In this document: one piece after another, positions 25,370 to 34,819 of the stretch
How the letters are laid out: each line of letters opens with the position of its first letter
How positions within the stretch are numbered: the first letter of the stretch is position 1
NCBI RefSeq assembly: GCF_009797025.1
Contig: NZ_CP047027.1
Span: 3,968,001-4,032,000, forward strand
DNA length: 64,000 bases
Source: Cellulophaga sp. L1A9
GTDB taxonomy: Bacteria; Bacteroidota; Bacteroidia; Flavobacteriales; Flavobacteriaceae
Direction of reading: 5' to 3'
Position numbers and translations under genes: made by a program
Notes under the pieces: generated by a model
Told to the model about the DNA's origin: nothing
What the model saw: the letters and a program-made list of their open reading frames with translations, nothing else
The model's database searches: none

Positions 25370-27481
25370 ATGAAAAAGACGCTACTACTATTTTTTATTG
25401 CAATCTTAAGCAATACAATCAATGCACAAGTAAAAACCATACATGGAACAGTGACGGATAATACAGGTCCATTGCCAGGCGTAAATGTTTCAATCAAAAA
25501 CGCTAGTACTGGAACTCAAACAGATTTTGATGGCAAGTATACTATAAGTGCATCAGAGGGAGATACGCTTGTGTTTACGTATATTGGCTATGAAACAAAA
25601 GAGTTTACCGTTGCAGATTCTTTGCTGATAAACATGACACTTGAAGTAGCTTCAAATCAACTAGAGGAAGTTGTGATTGTTGGGTATGGAACTCAAAAAA
25701 AACGACGTGTTACCAGTGCAGCTACACGCGTAAGCTCGCAAAGTATACAACGTGGGAGGAAACCTAAAAGCTATAAAAATAATAGCGCTCAACCCGTATA
25801 TGATCATGTTGCAGAATTGCAAATGTCGAGCATTTCATATAGTCCGATAGCAATACACAGTCAAGGAAACAGTACTGTTTCAGAAAATAATCAACCGCTC
25901 TATGTTGTAGATGGGGTTCTTATACAGGCTAAAAATAATAATATCGTTGCAAATTTAGATCCTAATAGTATTGATGAAATTAATGTTTATAAGGGGGAAA
26001 AAGCAAGCGCTTTATATGGTGCTTCTGCTAAAAATGGGTGTATAGTGATTACTACTAAAAGTGGAAACTATAGAATTACGGAAGATGAAAAATATGCTCA
26101 AATAACAGAGAATCCATTTAAGAGATTGACTTTAAATCCACTTTCCACATTTTCTATAGATGTAGATAAAGCAGGCTATAGTAATATTCGTAGACTCATT
26201 AATGCAGGAAGTCAAATTCCTGTTGATGCAGTGAAGATCGAAGAAATGATTAATTATTTTAATTATGAGTATCCACAACCTGTGGGAGAGCATCCTTTTT
26301 CTATCAATCTGGAAGCTGCTAAAACGCCTTGGAATGATGCTACTAAATTAGTGCGTATCGGTATTCAAGGTAAAAAATACTTAAATGAAAATTTACCTGC
26401 ATCTAATCTTACGTTTCTTATTGATGTTTCGGGATCTATGAGCAATCAAAATAAATTACCACTTTTAAAGTCGGCTTTCAAACTATTGGTAAATCAACTG
26501 CGAGAAAAAGATAGCGTTTCAATAGTTGTTTATGCCGGAGCAGCCGGTGTTGTTTTGGAGCCAACTCGTGGTGATGAAAAAGTAAAAATAATAGAGGCAT
26601 TAGACAATTTAAGTGCAGGTGGTTCTACAGCAGGAGGTCAGGGTATAGAATTGGCTTATGCCTTAGCTGAGAAGAACTTTAAACCGAATAAAAATAATAG
26701 AGTTATTATGGCAACTGATGGCGATTTTAACGTGGGGGCTTCATCTGATAAGGATATGGAAACTCTGATCGAAGAAAAACGTAAATCGGGAATTTTCTTA
26801 TCGGTCTTAGGATTTGGCATGGGAAATTATAAAGACTCTAAATTGGAAAAATTAGCAGATAAAGGAAATGGAAATCATGCCTATATAGATACGATGCAAG
26901 AGGCGCAAAAAGTATTTGGAGAAGAGTTTGGTGGCACATTATATACCATTGCTAAGGATGTAAAAATTCAAGTAGAATTTAATCCTGCAAAAGTGCAAGC
27001 CTATAGATTGATTGGATACGAAAATAGATTGTTAGCCGATGAAGATTTTATAGATGACAAAAAAGATGCAGGAGAATTGGGTAGTGGTCATGCCGTAACG
27101 GCACTTTATGAAATAATTCCTATTGGTGTACAAAGTGATTTTATAAAAGAAATTCCAGACTTAAAATATACCCAAGCACATTTAATAAACGAGGATTCGG
27201 ACGATCTTTTTACGGTGAAATTTAGATATAAAAAACCCAATGAAGATAAAAGTATAGAAATGGTAGAAGTCTATAAAAATCAATTTACAGAAATGTCTGC
27301 AGATTTTAAATTTTCTGCTGCAGTAGCACTTTTTGGAATGCATTTAAGAAATTCTCCGTATTTAAATGACTCTAAGATGAAGGATGTGTTGGGATTAGCA
27401 ACTTCTGGAAAGGGAATAGATAAGAAAGGATATCGATCAGAATTTATTCGATTGGTAAAAACTGTAGATAGTAGTCTTTAA
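25370..27481 (+). CDS. CarboxypepD_reg - TonB-plug - von Willebrand A fusion protein
   Basis: The 703-residue secreted protein has a signal peptide (to about residue 19). A carboxypeptidase-regulatory-like domain follows (GTVTDNTGPLPGVNVSIKN, about 25-95), then a TonB-receptor plug domain (about 100-235) with LYVVDGVLI, DEINVYKGEKASALYGASA and GCIVITTKSG. No barrel follows. Instead there is a YfbK-type block (residues 250-700): the N-terminal vWF-type region FSIDVDKAGYSNIRRL, a VWA domain with MIDAS DVSGSMS and ATDGDFNVG, and the C-terminal YfbK region. Related plug-VWA proteins are seen in Bacteroidota; the partner is unknown. The stop overlaps a terminator stem. Confidence 0.9.
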   Translation: MKKTLLLFFIAILSNTINAQVKTIHGTVTDNTGPLPGVNVSIKNASTGTQTDFDGKYTISASEGDTLVFTYIGYETKEFTVADSLLINMTLEVASNQLEEVVIVGYGTQKKRRVTSAATRVSSQSIQRGRKPKSYKNNSAQPVYDHVAELQMSSISYSPIAIHSQGNSTVSENNQPLYVVDGVLIQAKNNNIVANLDPNSIDEINVYKGEKASALYGASAKNGCIVITTKSGNYRITEDEKYAQITENPFKRLTLNPLSTFSIDVDKAGYSNIRRLINAGSQIPVDAVKIEEMINYFNYEYPQPVGEHPFSINLEAAKTPWNDATKLVRIGIQGKKYLNENLPASNLTFLIDVSGSMSNQNKLPLLKSAFKLLVNQLREKDSVSIVVYAGAAGVVLEPTRGDEKVKIIEALDNLSAGGSTAGGQGIELAYALAEKNFKPNKNNRVIMATDGDFNVGASSDKDMETLIEEKRKSGIFLSVLGFGMGNYKDSKLEKLADKGNGNHAYIDTMQEAQKVFGEEFGGTLYTIAKDVKIQVEFNPAKVQAYRLIGYENRLLADEDFIDDKKDAGELGSGHAVTALYEIIPIGVQSDFIKEIPDLKYTQAHLINEDSDDLFTVKFRYKKPNEDKSIEMVEVYKNQFTEMSADFKFSAAVALFGMHLRNSPYLNDSKMKDVLGLATSGKGIDKKGYRSEFIRLVKTVDSSL

Positions 27482-27505
27482 AAAAGTGCCGAAAGGCACT
27501 TTTTT
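27480..27505 (+). terminator. Terminator overlapping the stop codon of the plug-VWA gene
   Basis: AAAAAAGTGCC / GGCACTTTTTT with a GAAA loop forms a perfect 11-bp stem (27480-27490 with 27495-27505). The stem begins inside the TAA stop. Confidence 0.88.
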
Positions 27506-27568
27506 CTTCTTTAATAATTTGTATTTTCAGGGTTGAATTTTTAATTACATATTGATAAGCTCCAACCT

Positions 27569-28915
27569 ATGAAAAAATTAACCGTAACCTTAGCGCTATT
27601 TTATTCCTTAATTAGTTTTGCACAGCAGATTTTGCCAGAGAATGAAAGAGCCCGAGTAATCGATGAAATTCTAGAAGAACGTTTTGATGTACTGTTACCT
27701 ACTTTGATGGATGCAGCAGCTATTGATATGTGGATCGTGATGTCTCGGGAATATAATGAAGACCCAGTGATCAAAACCATGTTGCCTGCCACGTGGTTAA
27801 ATGCCCGAAGAAGAACACTACTTTTATTTTATAGGAATAAAGTAACGAATACTATAGAGAAATTGGCGGTGGCACGCTATGATGTTGGTAAAAGCATTGG
27901 TTCTGCTTGGGATAAAGAAAAGCAACCAGATCAATGGAAGAGACTTATGGAATTAATTCAAGAACGGAATCCAAATAAGATTGGACTAAATTTTTCTAAA
28001 GATCATAATATTGCAGATGGCTTAGACAAGACCGATTATGACGAGTTCATGAGTTATCTGCCTAAAAAAATGCACGCTAAGGTAGTGTCAGCAGAACAAT
28101 TGGCAGTGCGGTGGATAGAAACCCGTACACCTCGTGAAATGGTAATCTACAATCAATTGGTAGACATTACGCATGATATAATAGCAGAAGCTTTTTCAGA
28201 AAAAATAATTACACCAGGTGTTACTACAACCACAGAAGTGGAGTGGTGGATGCGCCAAAAAGTGACCGATTTAGGATTGGAAACATGGTTTCATCCTACA
28301 GTAGATGTGCAACGCAGTAGCGAGAAATTAGTAGGTCATTTATATTCATTTTCAGGAAGACCTGATGATTTAACTATTCTTCCAGGAGATCTTTTGCATT
28401 GCGATTTTGGAATTACGTATCTAAGGTTAAATACCGATTGTCAGGAGTTAGCCTATGTCCTAAAACCAGAAGAGAAAGCAGCTCCTAAATTTTTAGTAGA
28501 AGGATTAAAAGAAGGTAATAAAGTTCAAGACTATTTGACTAAAAATATGATCCAGGGAAGAACAGGGAACGAAATTTTAGCAAAAGCATTAAAAGAAGCA
28601 AAAGCAGCCGGATTAAAACCATCAATCTATACACACCCATTAGGAACTTACGGACATTCAGCGGGGACTACTATCGGAATGTGGGATTCGCAAGGTGGTG
28701 TCATGAAAGATGATGGAGAGAATTACCCTTTAAATAAAAATACCGTTTACGCTATAGAATTAAATACAACGATTACTATTCCAGAATGGAACAGAGACAT
28801 TCGTATTATGCTCGAAGAAGCAGGTTTCTATGGCGAAAACGGATTTAGATATGTAAATGGGCGACAAATGGAATTACTATTAATTCCACGCATTAAGAAT
28901 CATCAAGGTAATTAA
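27569..28915 (+). CDS. Secreted M24 family metallopeptidase (Xaa-Pro aminopeptidase-like)
   Basis: The 448-residue product has a Sec signal peptide (LALFYSLISFAQ) and the pita-bread fold of M24 enzymes. Metal-binding segments are visible: LLHCDFGITYLR and LNTDCQELAYV (Asp), THPLGTYGHSAG (His), VYAIELNT (Glu) and MLEEAGFY (Glu). It should cleave Xaa-Pro or related peptides in the periplasm or outside. Its last 203 bp (28713-28915) occur again at 31624-31826 with two mismatches, so this copy is intact but its tail is shared with a second, truncated copy. It is followed by a plug-VWA gene 82 bp away. Confidence 0.93.
   Translation: MKKLTVTLALFYSLISFAQQILPENERARVIDEILEERFDVLLPTLMDAAAIDMWIVMSREYNEDPVIKTMLPATWLNARRRTLLLFYRNKVTNTIEKLAVARYDVGKSIGSAWDKEKQPDQWKRLMELIQERNPNKIGLNFSKDHNIADGLDKTDYDEFMSYLPKKMHAKVVSAEQLAVRWIETRTPREMVIYNQLVDITHDIIAEAFSEKIITPGVTTTTEVEWWMRQKVTDLGLETWFHPTVDVQRSSEKLVGHLYSFSGRPDDLTILPGDLLHCDFGITYLRLNTDCQELAYVLKPEEKAAPKFLVEGLKEGNKVQDYLTKNMIQGRTGNEILAKALKEAKAAGLKPSIYTHPLGTYGHSAGTTIGMWDSQGGVMKDDGENYPLNKNTVYAIELNTTITIPEWNRDIRIMLEEAGFYGENGFRYVNGRQMELLLIPRIKNHQGN
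28713..28915 (+). repeat. 203-bp direct repeat, copy 1 (3' end of M24 peptidase gene)
   Basis: Aligns without gaps to 31624-31826 at a constant offset of 2911 bp. Only two differences are seen: T28869/C31780 and T28909/C31820. The identity ends exactly at the stop codon. Copy 1 is the functional 3' end of the peptidase gene. Confidence 0.97.
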
Positions 28916-28997
28916 CACTTTGATTACTAATGTTATAAGAGATTAAGCCAATTTTTAAATTTGATATAAATTTAAACTATTTGTATTTTTAAAAGAA

Positions 28998-31217
28998 ATG
29001 CAACTCATGAAAATACATATCTTCAGCATATTATTACTATTATTTAGTTTAAATAGTTTTTCGCAAAGTAATTCAGATAATATTACTATTTGTTGGGATA
29101 CTTCATTTTCAATGAACGAAAGAGATTTGGATAAAGAGTTTGAAATTCTTGAAAGTATTTTTCGACGAACGCCAAATTTGACGGTACAATTATTATTATT
29201 TAATATCGAAATAACTGAAAATGAATTTATAGTAACCAATAGTGATTGGCAAAATTTAAAACAAAAAATTTTACGTGTAAAGCCAGATGGGGCTACGATT
29301 TATAAAGGTTTAGAGGCAAGAATAAAAAATACGACAGTTTATTTTTTTACCGATGGAAATAGTGTCGAACAAAGTCCATTAATACCTATTAAGAAAGGAA
29401 ATTTATTAATAAACTCCGTTCCAAATCGCAATGAAAAAGTTTTAACTAACTCAGTATTAATTGGAAAAGGAAGGTTGGTTGATTTAGGGGCTATTTTGCC
29501 TGAAAGAATTAGAAGAGAAGGAGGTGAAAAGTCAACTTCTGGGAAGGAAATAAAAGGAACTGTTTATGTTGATAATATTCCGTTTAGTGGAGTAAGAATT
29601 AAAATAAAAGGATCCGAAGAAACATTTCAAACAGATGATGATGGAAGATTTAAAATTATGGCATATCCGGGAGATTCTATTCTTATAAGTAGTAGAATTG
29701 AAAAAACAATGAAAATAGCGCCAATTAACTACTTCAATTCCCATATGGACATATTTTTAAATTCTAATGTTACCTCTCTAGATGAAGTAATTGTAACAGA
29801 AAAAAGGGTTGATTTAGCTTCTAATAGAATGGTAGATACAGCTATTGGACTACAAAGTAAAGAAAGCGTTGGTTATGCCGTGCAGTCCATAGGAGATGAG
29901 GAAATTAGTTCGATTCATACGGATATTTCACAATCCATTCAAGGAAAGTTTTCTAATGTGCATATTAAAAGTGATAGAGAGTTGACCCAGTTTTCTACAA
30001 GACCAAATAATACTCTTTTGGGGAATAAGTATGGTTTAGTTGTAATAGATGGAATACCAATAGAGACTTCTGATTCCTCGAGTGGAAGGTCTAATCCCTC
30101 AGATGAAACGTTTAAGGGGTATAAAGCTGATGCCTCATTTATTGACCCTGAAAATATCGCAAAAGTTACAGTACTTAAAGGTTTAGCAGCCACTAATAGA
30201 TATGGGGCATTAGGTAATGGTGGAGTGCTATTGATTACAACAAAAAATGCTATTTACGGAAAAGGAAATATTAAAAAAGAGAATAGGGCATTAATTAAAA
30301 ATAATGTATATGATTCTAAGCTTATGTTAACCGATGATAAATCGTCATATACAAAGGCGCTAGAGGGTACAAAAACTTTAAAAGAAGCATACGATAAATA
30401 TTTAATACTTAGAAACTACAATGAAAGTGATACTACTTTTTATTTGGATGCATTTTCTTTTTTTAAAGACAAAGATAAAGTTCGAGCAGCACAGATTATT
30501 TCAAATTTATGTGAAATGGAGCCATTTAGTGAGTCATATTTGAAAATAGTGGAAATGGCTCTTCATTACTTAGACATGGAGGAAGTGGCTGAAACTTTGA
30601 ATTATAGGTTGAAAGAATTAAACCCATTTGATTTACAACCTTTATTTACTGAAGCAAAGTTAAAACTTGTTCAAGGTAAAAAGCAAGAAGCTTTAACTAT
30701 GTTTTCTAATTTAGAAAACGGTGAAACTTATAATAATTTAGATATTAAACCAATTCAAAAATCGATAGAACGAGAGCTAAAGAATTTAATATTTAGGGAT
30801 AAACTGAATTTAGACGTTGCAGGGGTAAAGCAGAAAAATTTCACTAATATCAGAATGAACGCTAGGATTATGGCAGAATGGAGTGATTCAAAATTTGAAT
30901 TTCTAATTCAATTTGTTAATCCACAAAATCGCTATTTTAACTGGGAACATGCTTCTGCTACGGGCGATGAAAGAATACAAGGTGAAATGGAATCGGGATA
31001 TAGTATGGAAGAATTTGAAATTTATGACGATTTAAAAGGTGAATGGACCATAAATGTGAGATATTTGGGAAATCTTGACTCAGATAATACACTTCCGCTA
31101 GTGCTTTTATTTACCGTTTATGAAAATTTTGGATACCCTTCACAGACAGAAGAGAAAATAATATTATATTTTAATGGTGAAACTACAACTAAGAAAGTTA
31201 CTTCGCTTAAAATATGA
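28998..31217 (+). CDS. VWA-like - CarboxypepD_reg - TonB-plug - helical - DUF2135-like protein
   Basis: The 739-residue secreted protein has a signal peptide (an alternative ATG at 29007 gives MKIHIFSILLLL). The N-terminal VWA-like domain (about 25-130) has the MIDAS-like WDTSFSM, DGATIYKGL and FFTDGN. A CarboxypepD_reg repeat follows (GTVYVDNIPFSGVRIKIKG, about 184-255) and a plug domain (about 265-425) with YGLVVIDGIPI, VTVLKGLAATNRYGAL and GVLLITTKN. Helical repeats (about 450-620) lead to a C-terminal beta domain resembling DUF2135/YfaP (WTINVRYLGN). There is no barrel. Compared with the gene at 25370 the VWA lies at the other end. It lies wholly within the 2.7-kb cargo between the two 203-bp repeats. 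Confidence 0.85.
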   Translation: MQLMKIHIFSILLLLFSLNSFSQSNSDNITICWDTSFSMNERDLDKEFEILESIFRRTPNLTVQLLLFNIEITENEFIVTNSDWQNLKQKILRVKPDGATIYKGLEARIKNTTVYFFTDGNSVEQSPLIPIKKGNLLINSVPNRNEKVLTNSVLIGKGRLVDLGAILPERIRREGGEKSTSGKEIKGTVYVDNIPFSGVRIKIKGSEETFQTDDDGRFKIMAYPGDSILISSRIEKTMKIAPINYFNSHMDIFLNSNVTSLDEVIVTEKRVDLASNRMVDTAIGLQSKESVGYAVQSIGDEEISSIHTDISQSIQGKFSNVHIKSDRELTQFSTRPNNTLLGNKYGLVVIDGIPIETSDSSSGRSNPSDETFKGYKADASFIDPENIAKVTVLKGLAATNRYGALGNGGVLLITTKNAIYGKGNIKKENRALIKNNVYDSKLMLTDDKSSYTKALEGTKTLKEAYDKYLILRNYNESDTTFYLDAFSFFKDKDKVRAAQIISNLCEMEPFSESYLKIVEMALHYLDMEEVAETLNYRLKELNPFDLQPLFTEAKLKLVQGKKQEALTMFSNLENGETYNNLDIKPIQKSIERELKNLIFRDKLNLDVAGVKQKNFTNIRMNARIMAEWSDSKFEFLIQFVNPQNRYFNWEHASATGDERIQGEMESGYSMEEFEIYDDLKGEWTINVRYLGNLDSDNTLPLVLLFTVYENFGYPSQTEEKIILYFNGETTTKKVTSLKI

Positions 31218-31623
31218 CTGTTATAATAGTTTTCGGCGTAGTTGTTGTTGTATTCTTACTCATAACTAATACTTATTCTTATAAAAAATTATTTTCACTC
31301 CTCATTTTAACATGCACATTTTCTTTCGGTCAAGTAAAGAAAAATATTGCAAAAGGTAAAATAACATATTTAGAAATGCCGCTGGTCAAAGCAGAAATTA
31401 GAGTTGCGCATACTGATACTACTGTGAGAACTGATTTGAATGGGATGTATTAGATTCATGCACTTCCTGGTCAAACCATTACATAAAGTTATCCAAGCTT
31501 GAAAACTACTGAGCTAATGGAGGAAGATGTAACACGTATTTTAAATATTGAACTATTATCTGATGTAAATTTATTAGATGGGGTCACGGTCGAAAAAACA
31601 ATGATAAAAAGCCAAGAACAATT
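31214..31623 (+). pseudogene. Truncated CarboxypepD_reg protein remnant
   Basis: An ATG overlapping the previous stop by 4 nt opens an in-frame reading of 79 residues with a signal-like start (LFSLLILTCTFSFGQ) and a CarboxypepD_reg segment ending DLNGMY at a TAG (31451-31453). The same frame continues IHALPGQTIT to a TAA (31484-31486), then LKTTELMEEDVTRILNIELL and LLDGVTVEKT, which resembles the strand before a plug domain. It is cut off at 31623 by the 203-bp repeat. Two internal stops and the missing plug show a dead gene, related to the neighbouring plug proteins. Confidence 0.75.
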
Positions 31624-31826
31624 ATGGAGAGAATTACCCTTTAAATAAAAATACCGTTTACGCTATAGAATTAAATACAACGATTACTATTCCAGAATGG
31701 AACAGAGACATTCGTATTATGCTCGAAGAAGCAGGTTTCTATGGCGAAAACGGATTTAGATATGTAAATGGGCGACAAACGGAATTACTATTAATTCCAC
31801 GCATTAAGAATCATCAAGGCAATTAA
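31624..31826 (+). repeat. 203-bp direct repeat, copy 2 (orphan M24 gene tail)
   Basis: A headless copy of the 3' end of the peptidase gene at 28713-28915, two mismatches in 203 bp. Its stop codon (31824-31826) overlaps the stop of the convergent carboxyltransferase gene, so this copy sits at what looks like the original end of the peptidase gene, and copy 1 plus the cargo look inserted. Confidence 0.95.
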
Positions 31827-33451
31827 ACCTGAATAACACCTAAATTAAATGGTTTTTCTATGGGAGCATGATTAGCAGCATCAATGCCCATGGAAATCCA
31901 TTTTCGGGTATCTAAAGGATCGATGATACCATCGGTCCATAAACGCGATGCCGCGTAATATGGAGAAACCTGATTATCATACCTATTTTTAATTTTATTA
32001 AATAGTTCTGCTTCTTTTTCAGGTGTAATTTCTTCTCCTTTTTTCTTTAAAGAAGCTTTCTCGATTTGCAACAATACTTTGGCAGCAGAATTACCACTCA
32101 TAACCGCTAACTCAGCACTAGGCCATGCTACAATTAAGCGAGGGTCGTAAGCCTTACCACACATGGCATAATTACCAGCGCCATAACTATTACCAATAAT
32201 AATCGTAAATTTTGGAACGACAGAATTACTAACGGCATTCACCATTTTTGCCCCATCTTTTATAATACCGCCATGTTCACTTTTACTCCCCACCATGAAA
32301 CCAGTAACATCTTGTAAAAAGACTAACGGAATTTTCTTTTGGTTACAATTGGCAATAAATCGGGTAGCTTTATCCGCAGAATCAGAATAGATAACTCCGC
32401 CAAATTGCATTTCACCTGTTGTGGTTTTTACCACTTTGCGTTGGTTGGCTACAATACCAACAGCCCAGCCATCAATACGTGCATACCCAGTTAGTATTGT
32501 TTTTCCGTATCCTTCTTTATATTGTTCAAAATCAGAATCATCTACCAAACGTTTGATGATTTCAACCATGTCATATTGATCAGATCTTGATTTAGGTAAG
32601 ATTCCGTAAATATCCTGAGGATCTTCTTTAGGTTTTTCGGACTTAATTCTATTATAGCCCGCTTTGTCAAAATCACCAATTTTACTCATGATGTTTTTAA
32701 TCGTATCCAAAGCATCAGCATCATCTTTAGATTTATAATCTGTTACCCCGCTAATCTCACAATGAGTTGTAGCACCGCCTAATGTTTCGTTATCAATACT
32801 TTCGCCAATAGCAGCTTTTACTAAATAACTCCCCGCTAAAAAGATACTCCCAGTTTTATCTACAATTAAGGCTTCATCACTCATGATAGGTAAATACGCA
32901 CCACCAGCAACACAGCTGCCCATAACGGCAGATATTTGTGTAATTCCCATACTGCTCATAACCGCATTGTTTCTAAAAATACGTCCAAAATGTTCTTTGT
33001 CTGGAAAAATTTCATCTTGTAAGGGCAAATAGACCCCAGCACTATCTACTAAATAAATTATGGGAAGTTTATTCTCAATAGCAATTTCTTGCGCTCTTAA
33101 ATTCTTTTTTGCGGTGATAGGGAACCATGCGCCTGCTTTTACAGTGGCATCATTAGCAACAACAATACATTGCTTTCCTTTTATATATCCTATTTTTACG
33201 ACTACGCCTCCAGATGGGCATCCCCCGTGTTCTTTATACATACCTTCGCCAACAAAAGCACCGACCTCTATGGCGTCGGCTTTGTCATCTAATAAATAAT
33301 CAACACGTTCTCTAGCCGTCATTTTACCTTGAGCATGTTGCTTTTCAATTCTACTTTTTCCACCACCTAATTTAACAGTGGCTAATCTTTTTTTTAATGC
33401 TGATAAAAGTAATTTATTATGATCTTCGTTTTTATTGAAGTTAATATCCAT
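31823..33451 (-). CDS. Acyl-CoA carboxylase carboxyltransferase (methylcrotonyl-CoA carboxylase beta-like)
   Basis: The 542-residue product is the biotin-dependent carboxyltransferase subunit of the crotonase superfamily. It has KLGGGKSRIEKQHAQGKMTARER near the N-terminus, GGCPSGGVVVKIGYI, DSAGVYLPLQDEIFPDK, MGSCVAGGAYLPIMSDEAL, and CoA-binding VFLQDVTGFMVG and GNSYGAGNYAMCGKAYDPR in the C-terminal half. Length and motifs fit the methylcrotonyl-CoA carboxylase beta subunit (leucine breakdown), though propionyl- or other acyl-CoA is possible. The biotin-carrying alpha subunit is not adjacent. Its stop overlaps repeat copy 2; the divergent oxidoreductase gene lies 76 bp upstream. Confidence 0.93.
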   Translation of the reverse strand: MDINFNKNEDHNKLLLSALKKRLATVKLGGGKSRIEKQHAQGKMTARERVDYLLDDKADAIEVGAFVGEGMYKEHGGCPSGGVVVKIGYIKGKQCIVVANDATVKAGAWFPITAKKNLRAQEIAIENKLPIIYLVDSAGVYLPLQDEIFPDKEHFGRIFRNNAVMSSMGITQISAVMGSCVAGGAYLPIMSDEALIVDKTGSIFLAGSYLVKAAIGESIDNETLGGATTHCEISGVTDYKSKDDADALDTIKNIMSKIGDFDKAGYNRIKSEKPKEDPQDIYGILPKSRSDQYDMVEIIKRLVDDSDFEQYKEGYGKTILTGYARIDGWAVGIVANQRKVVKTTTGEMQFGGVIYSDSADKATRFIANCNQKKIPLVFLQDVTGFMVGSKSEHGGIIKDGAKMVNAVSNSVVPKFTIIIGNSYGAGNYAMCGKAYDPRLIVAWPSAELAVMSGNSAAKVLLQIEKASLKKKGEEITPEKEAELFNKIKNRYDNQVSPYYAASRLWTDGIIDPLDTRKWISMGIDAANHAPIEKPFNLGVIQV

Positions 33452-33527
33452 AGGAGCTAAAATTTCTTTAATGGGTATAAATATAAGGAGTAATTATTGA
33501 TTAACTTTGATAATATATAAAGAGAAA

Positions 33528-34511
33528 ATGAAACAGAAACTACGTTGGGGAATAGTTGGTTTAGGGAGTATCGCAAATCATTTTGTAAAAGATTTAGCTT
33601 TAGTTGAAGCATCTGAATTGGTAGCGGTAGCTTCTAGAAGTATTGATAAAGCTGAAGAATTTGCTAAAACCTATGCCTCTAAATATGCATTTGGGAGTTA
33701 TGAAGAATTATTTAAATGTAATGAGGTAGATGTTATCTATATAGCAACACCCCATTCATTTCATGCAAAATTGGCCATAGATGCTATGTATTATGGAAAG
33801 CATATTTTATGTGAAAAACCGTTAGGAGTTAATTCTGCTGAAGTGGTTAAAATGTTTGAAGCGGCTAAAGAAAATAACGTGTTTTTAATGGAAGCTTTAT
33901 GGAGTCGTTTTAATCCAAGTATTCAGAAAATAACGGAATTGATTGCAGAGGGAGTCATTGGTGCTATAAAATATGTTCATGCTGATTTTGCTTTTCCAGC
34001 ATTACATAGAGATGATGAAAATAGATTGTTGAATCCAAATTTAGCCGGAGGTTCGCTTTTAGATATTGGTATTTATCCTGTTTTTTTATCGTATTTATTA
34101 TTGGGAAAACCTGATGAGATTATGGCGTCTTCTAAGTTTTACAAAACAGGAGTAGAAATGCAAACGGCTATGATTTTTGATTATCCAGATGCACAAGCTG
34201 TTTTGTATAGTGGGTTAAATTCTAAGTCGGAAATGAAAGCAGAAATCTCAGGAACGAAAGGCACTATTTATATTAATCCAAGGTGGCATGAAGCACAAGG
34301 TTTTGAGTTGGAAGTTAACGAAGAAATTACGAAATTTGATTTACCAACGAAAGGGAGGGGATATTATTATGAAATTTTAGAAGTTCAAAAATGTATAGAT
34401 CACAAGGAATTAGAAAGTGCGTTATGGAATCATGATGAAAGCATGAATCTAATTGGGTTATTAGATGCTATTAGGTCAAAAACGGGAATCGTTTTTCCTT
34501 TTGAAGAATAA
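33528..34511 (+). CDS. Gfo/Idh/MocA family oxidoreductase
   Basis: The 327-residue product begins at the ATG at 33528 (MKQKLRWGIVGLGSIA) with an AGAGAAA leader, preferred over a TTG 21 nt upstream. The N-terminal Rossmann domain has GLGSIANHF, and the Lys-Pro motif of the family, HILCEKPLGVN, is visible. The C-terminal beta-sheet domain includes GGSLLDIGIYPVFLSYLL and GTKGTIYINPRWHEAQGF. It binds NAD(P) and acts on a sugar, polyol or related substrate. Substrate unknown; similar sequences are described as trans-1,2-dihydrobenzene-1,2-diol dehydrogenase-like. Divergent from the carboxyltransferase gene. Confidence 0.9.
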   Translation: MKQKLRWGIVGLGSIANHFVKDLALVEASELVAVASRSIDKAEEFAKTYASKYAFGSYEELFKCNEVDVIYIATPHSFHAKLAIDAMYYGKHILCEKPLGVNSAEVVKMFEAAKENNVFLMEALWSRFNPSIQKITELIAEGVIGAIKYVHADFAFPALHRDDENRLLNPNLAGGSLLDIGIYPVFLSYLLLGKPDEIMASSKFYKTGVEMQTAMIFDYPDAQAVLYSGLNSKSEMKAEISGTKGTIYINPRWHEAQGFELEVNEEITKFDLPTKGRGYYYEILEVQKCIDHKELESALWNHDESMNLIGLLDAIRSKTGIVFPFEE

Positions 34512-34589
34512 AACTTGGTGTTTCTAAATAGAAAACTCCTTAAAATAACGATATTTGACCCCACCAACGAACTAAAATTACAAGATATT

Positions 34590-34772
34590 ATGGGAATGAA
34601 CAAAAACACGGTACTCGCATGGGCTACTTTTATAATGATTTTTGTAGGGTTATCTTTAATAGCCTTAGGGGCTTTTAGGTATTACGAAGTTGCAGGATAT
34701 GGTTTTGCAGCGGTAGGAATCGGATTTTTAGCAATTGCTTGGGTTTTTAATGCATTGAAAGGAAGGGTTTAA
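34590..34772 (+). CDS. CAL67264 family small membrane protein
   Basis: The 60-residue product starts at 34590 (MGMNKNTVLAWATFIMIFVG) or 34596; the longer upstream frame looks like leader. It has two hydrophobic helices (LAWATFIMIFVGLSLIALGAF and VAGYGFAAVGIGFLAIAWVFN) joined by a short RYYE loop, and a basic tail LKGRV. The sequence matches a small flavobacterial membrane protein group known as CAL67264. Function is not known. It stands between the oxidoreductase and ettA genes and may belong to the same rightward transcript. Confidence 0.8.
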   Translation: MGMNKNTVLAWATFIMIFVGLSLIALGAFRYYEVAGYGFAAVGIGFLAIAWVFNALKGRV

Positions 34773-34819
34773 ATTTTACCACAAACTAGAGTACAAACAA
34801 TTAAACATATTTAATTTAC

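Noticed and set aside
31214..31453. A 79-residue open frame as a possible membrane protein.
   Set aside because: It reads through into the same frame after a stop, and the whole stretch looks like a broken CarboxypepD_reg gene cut off by the 203-bp repeat.
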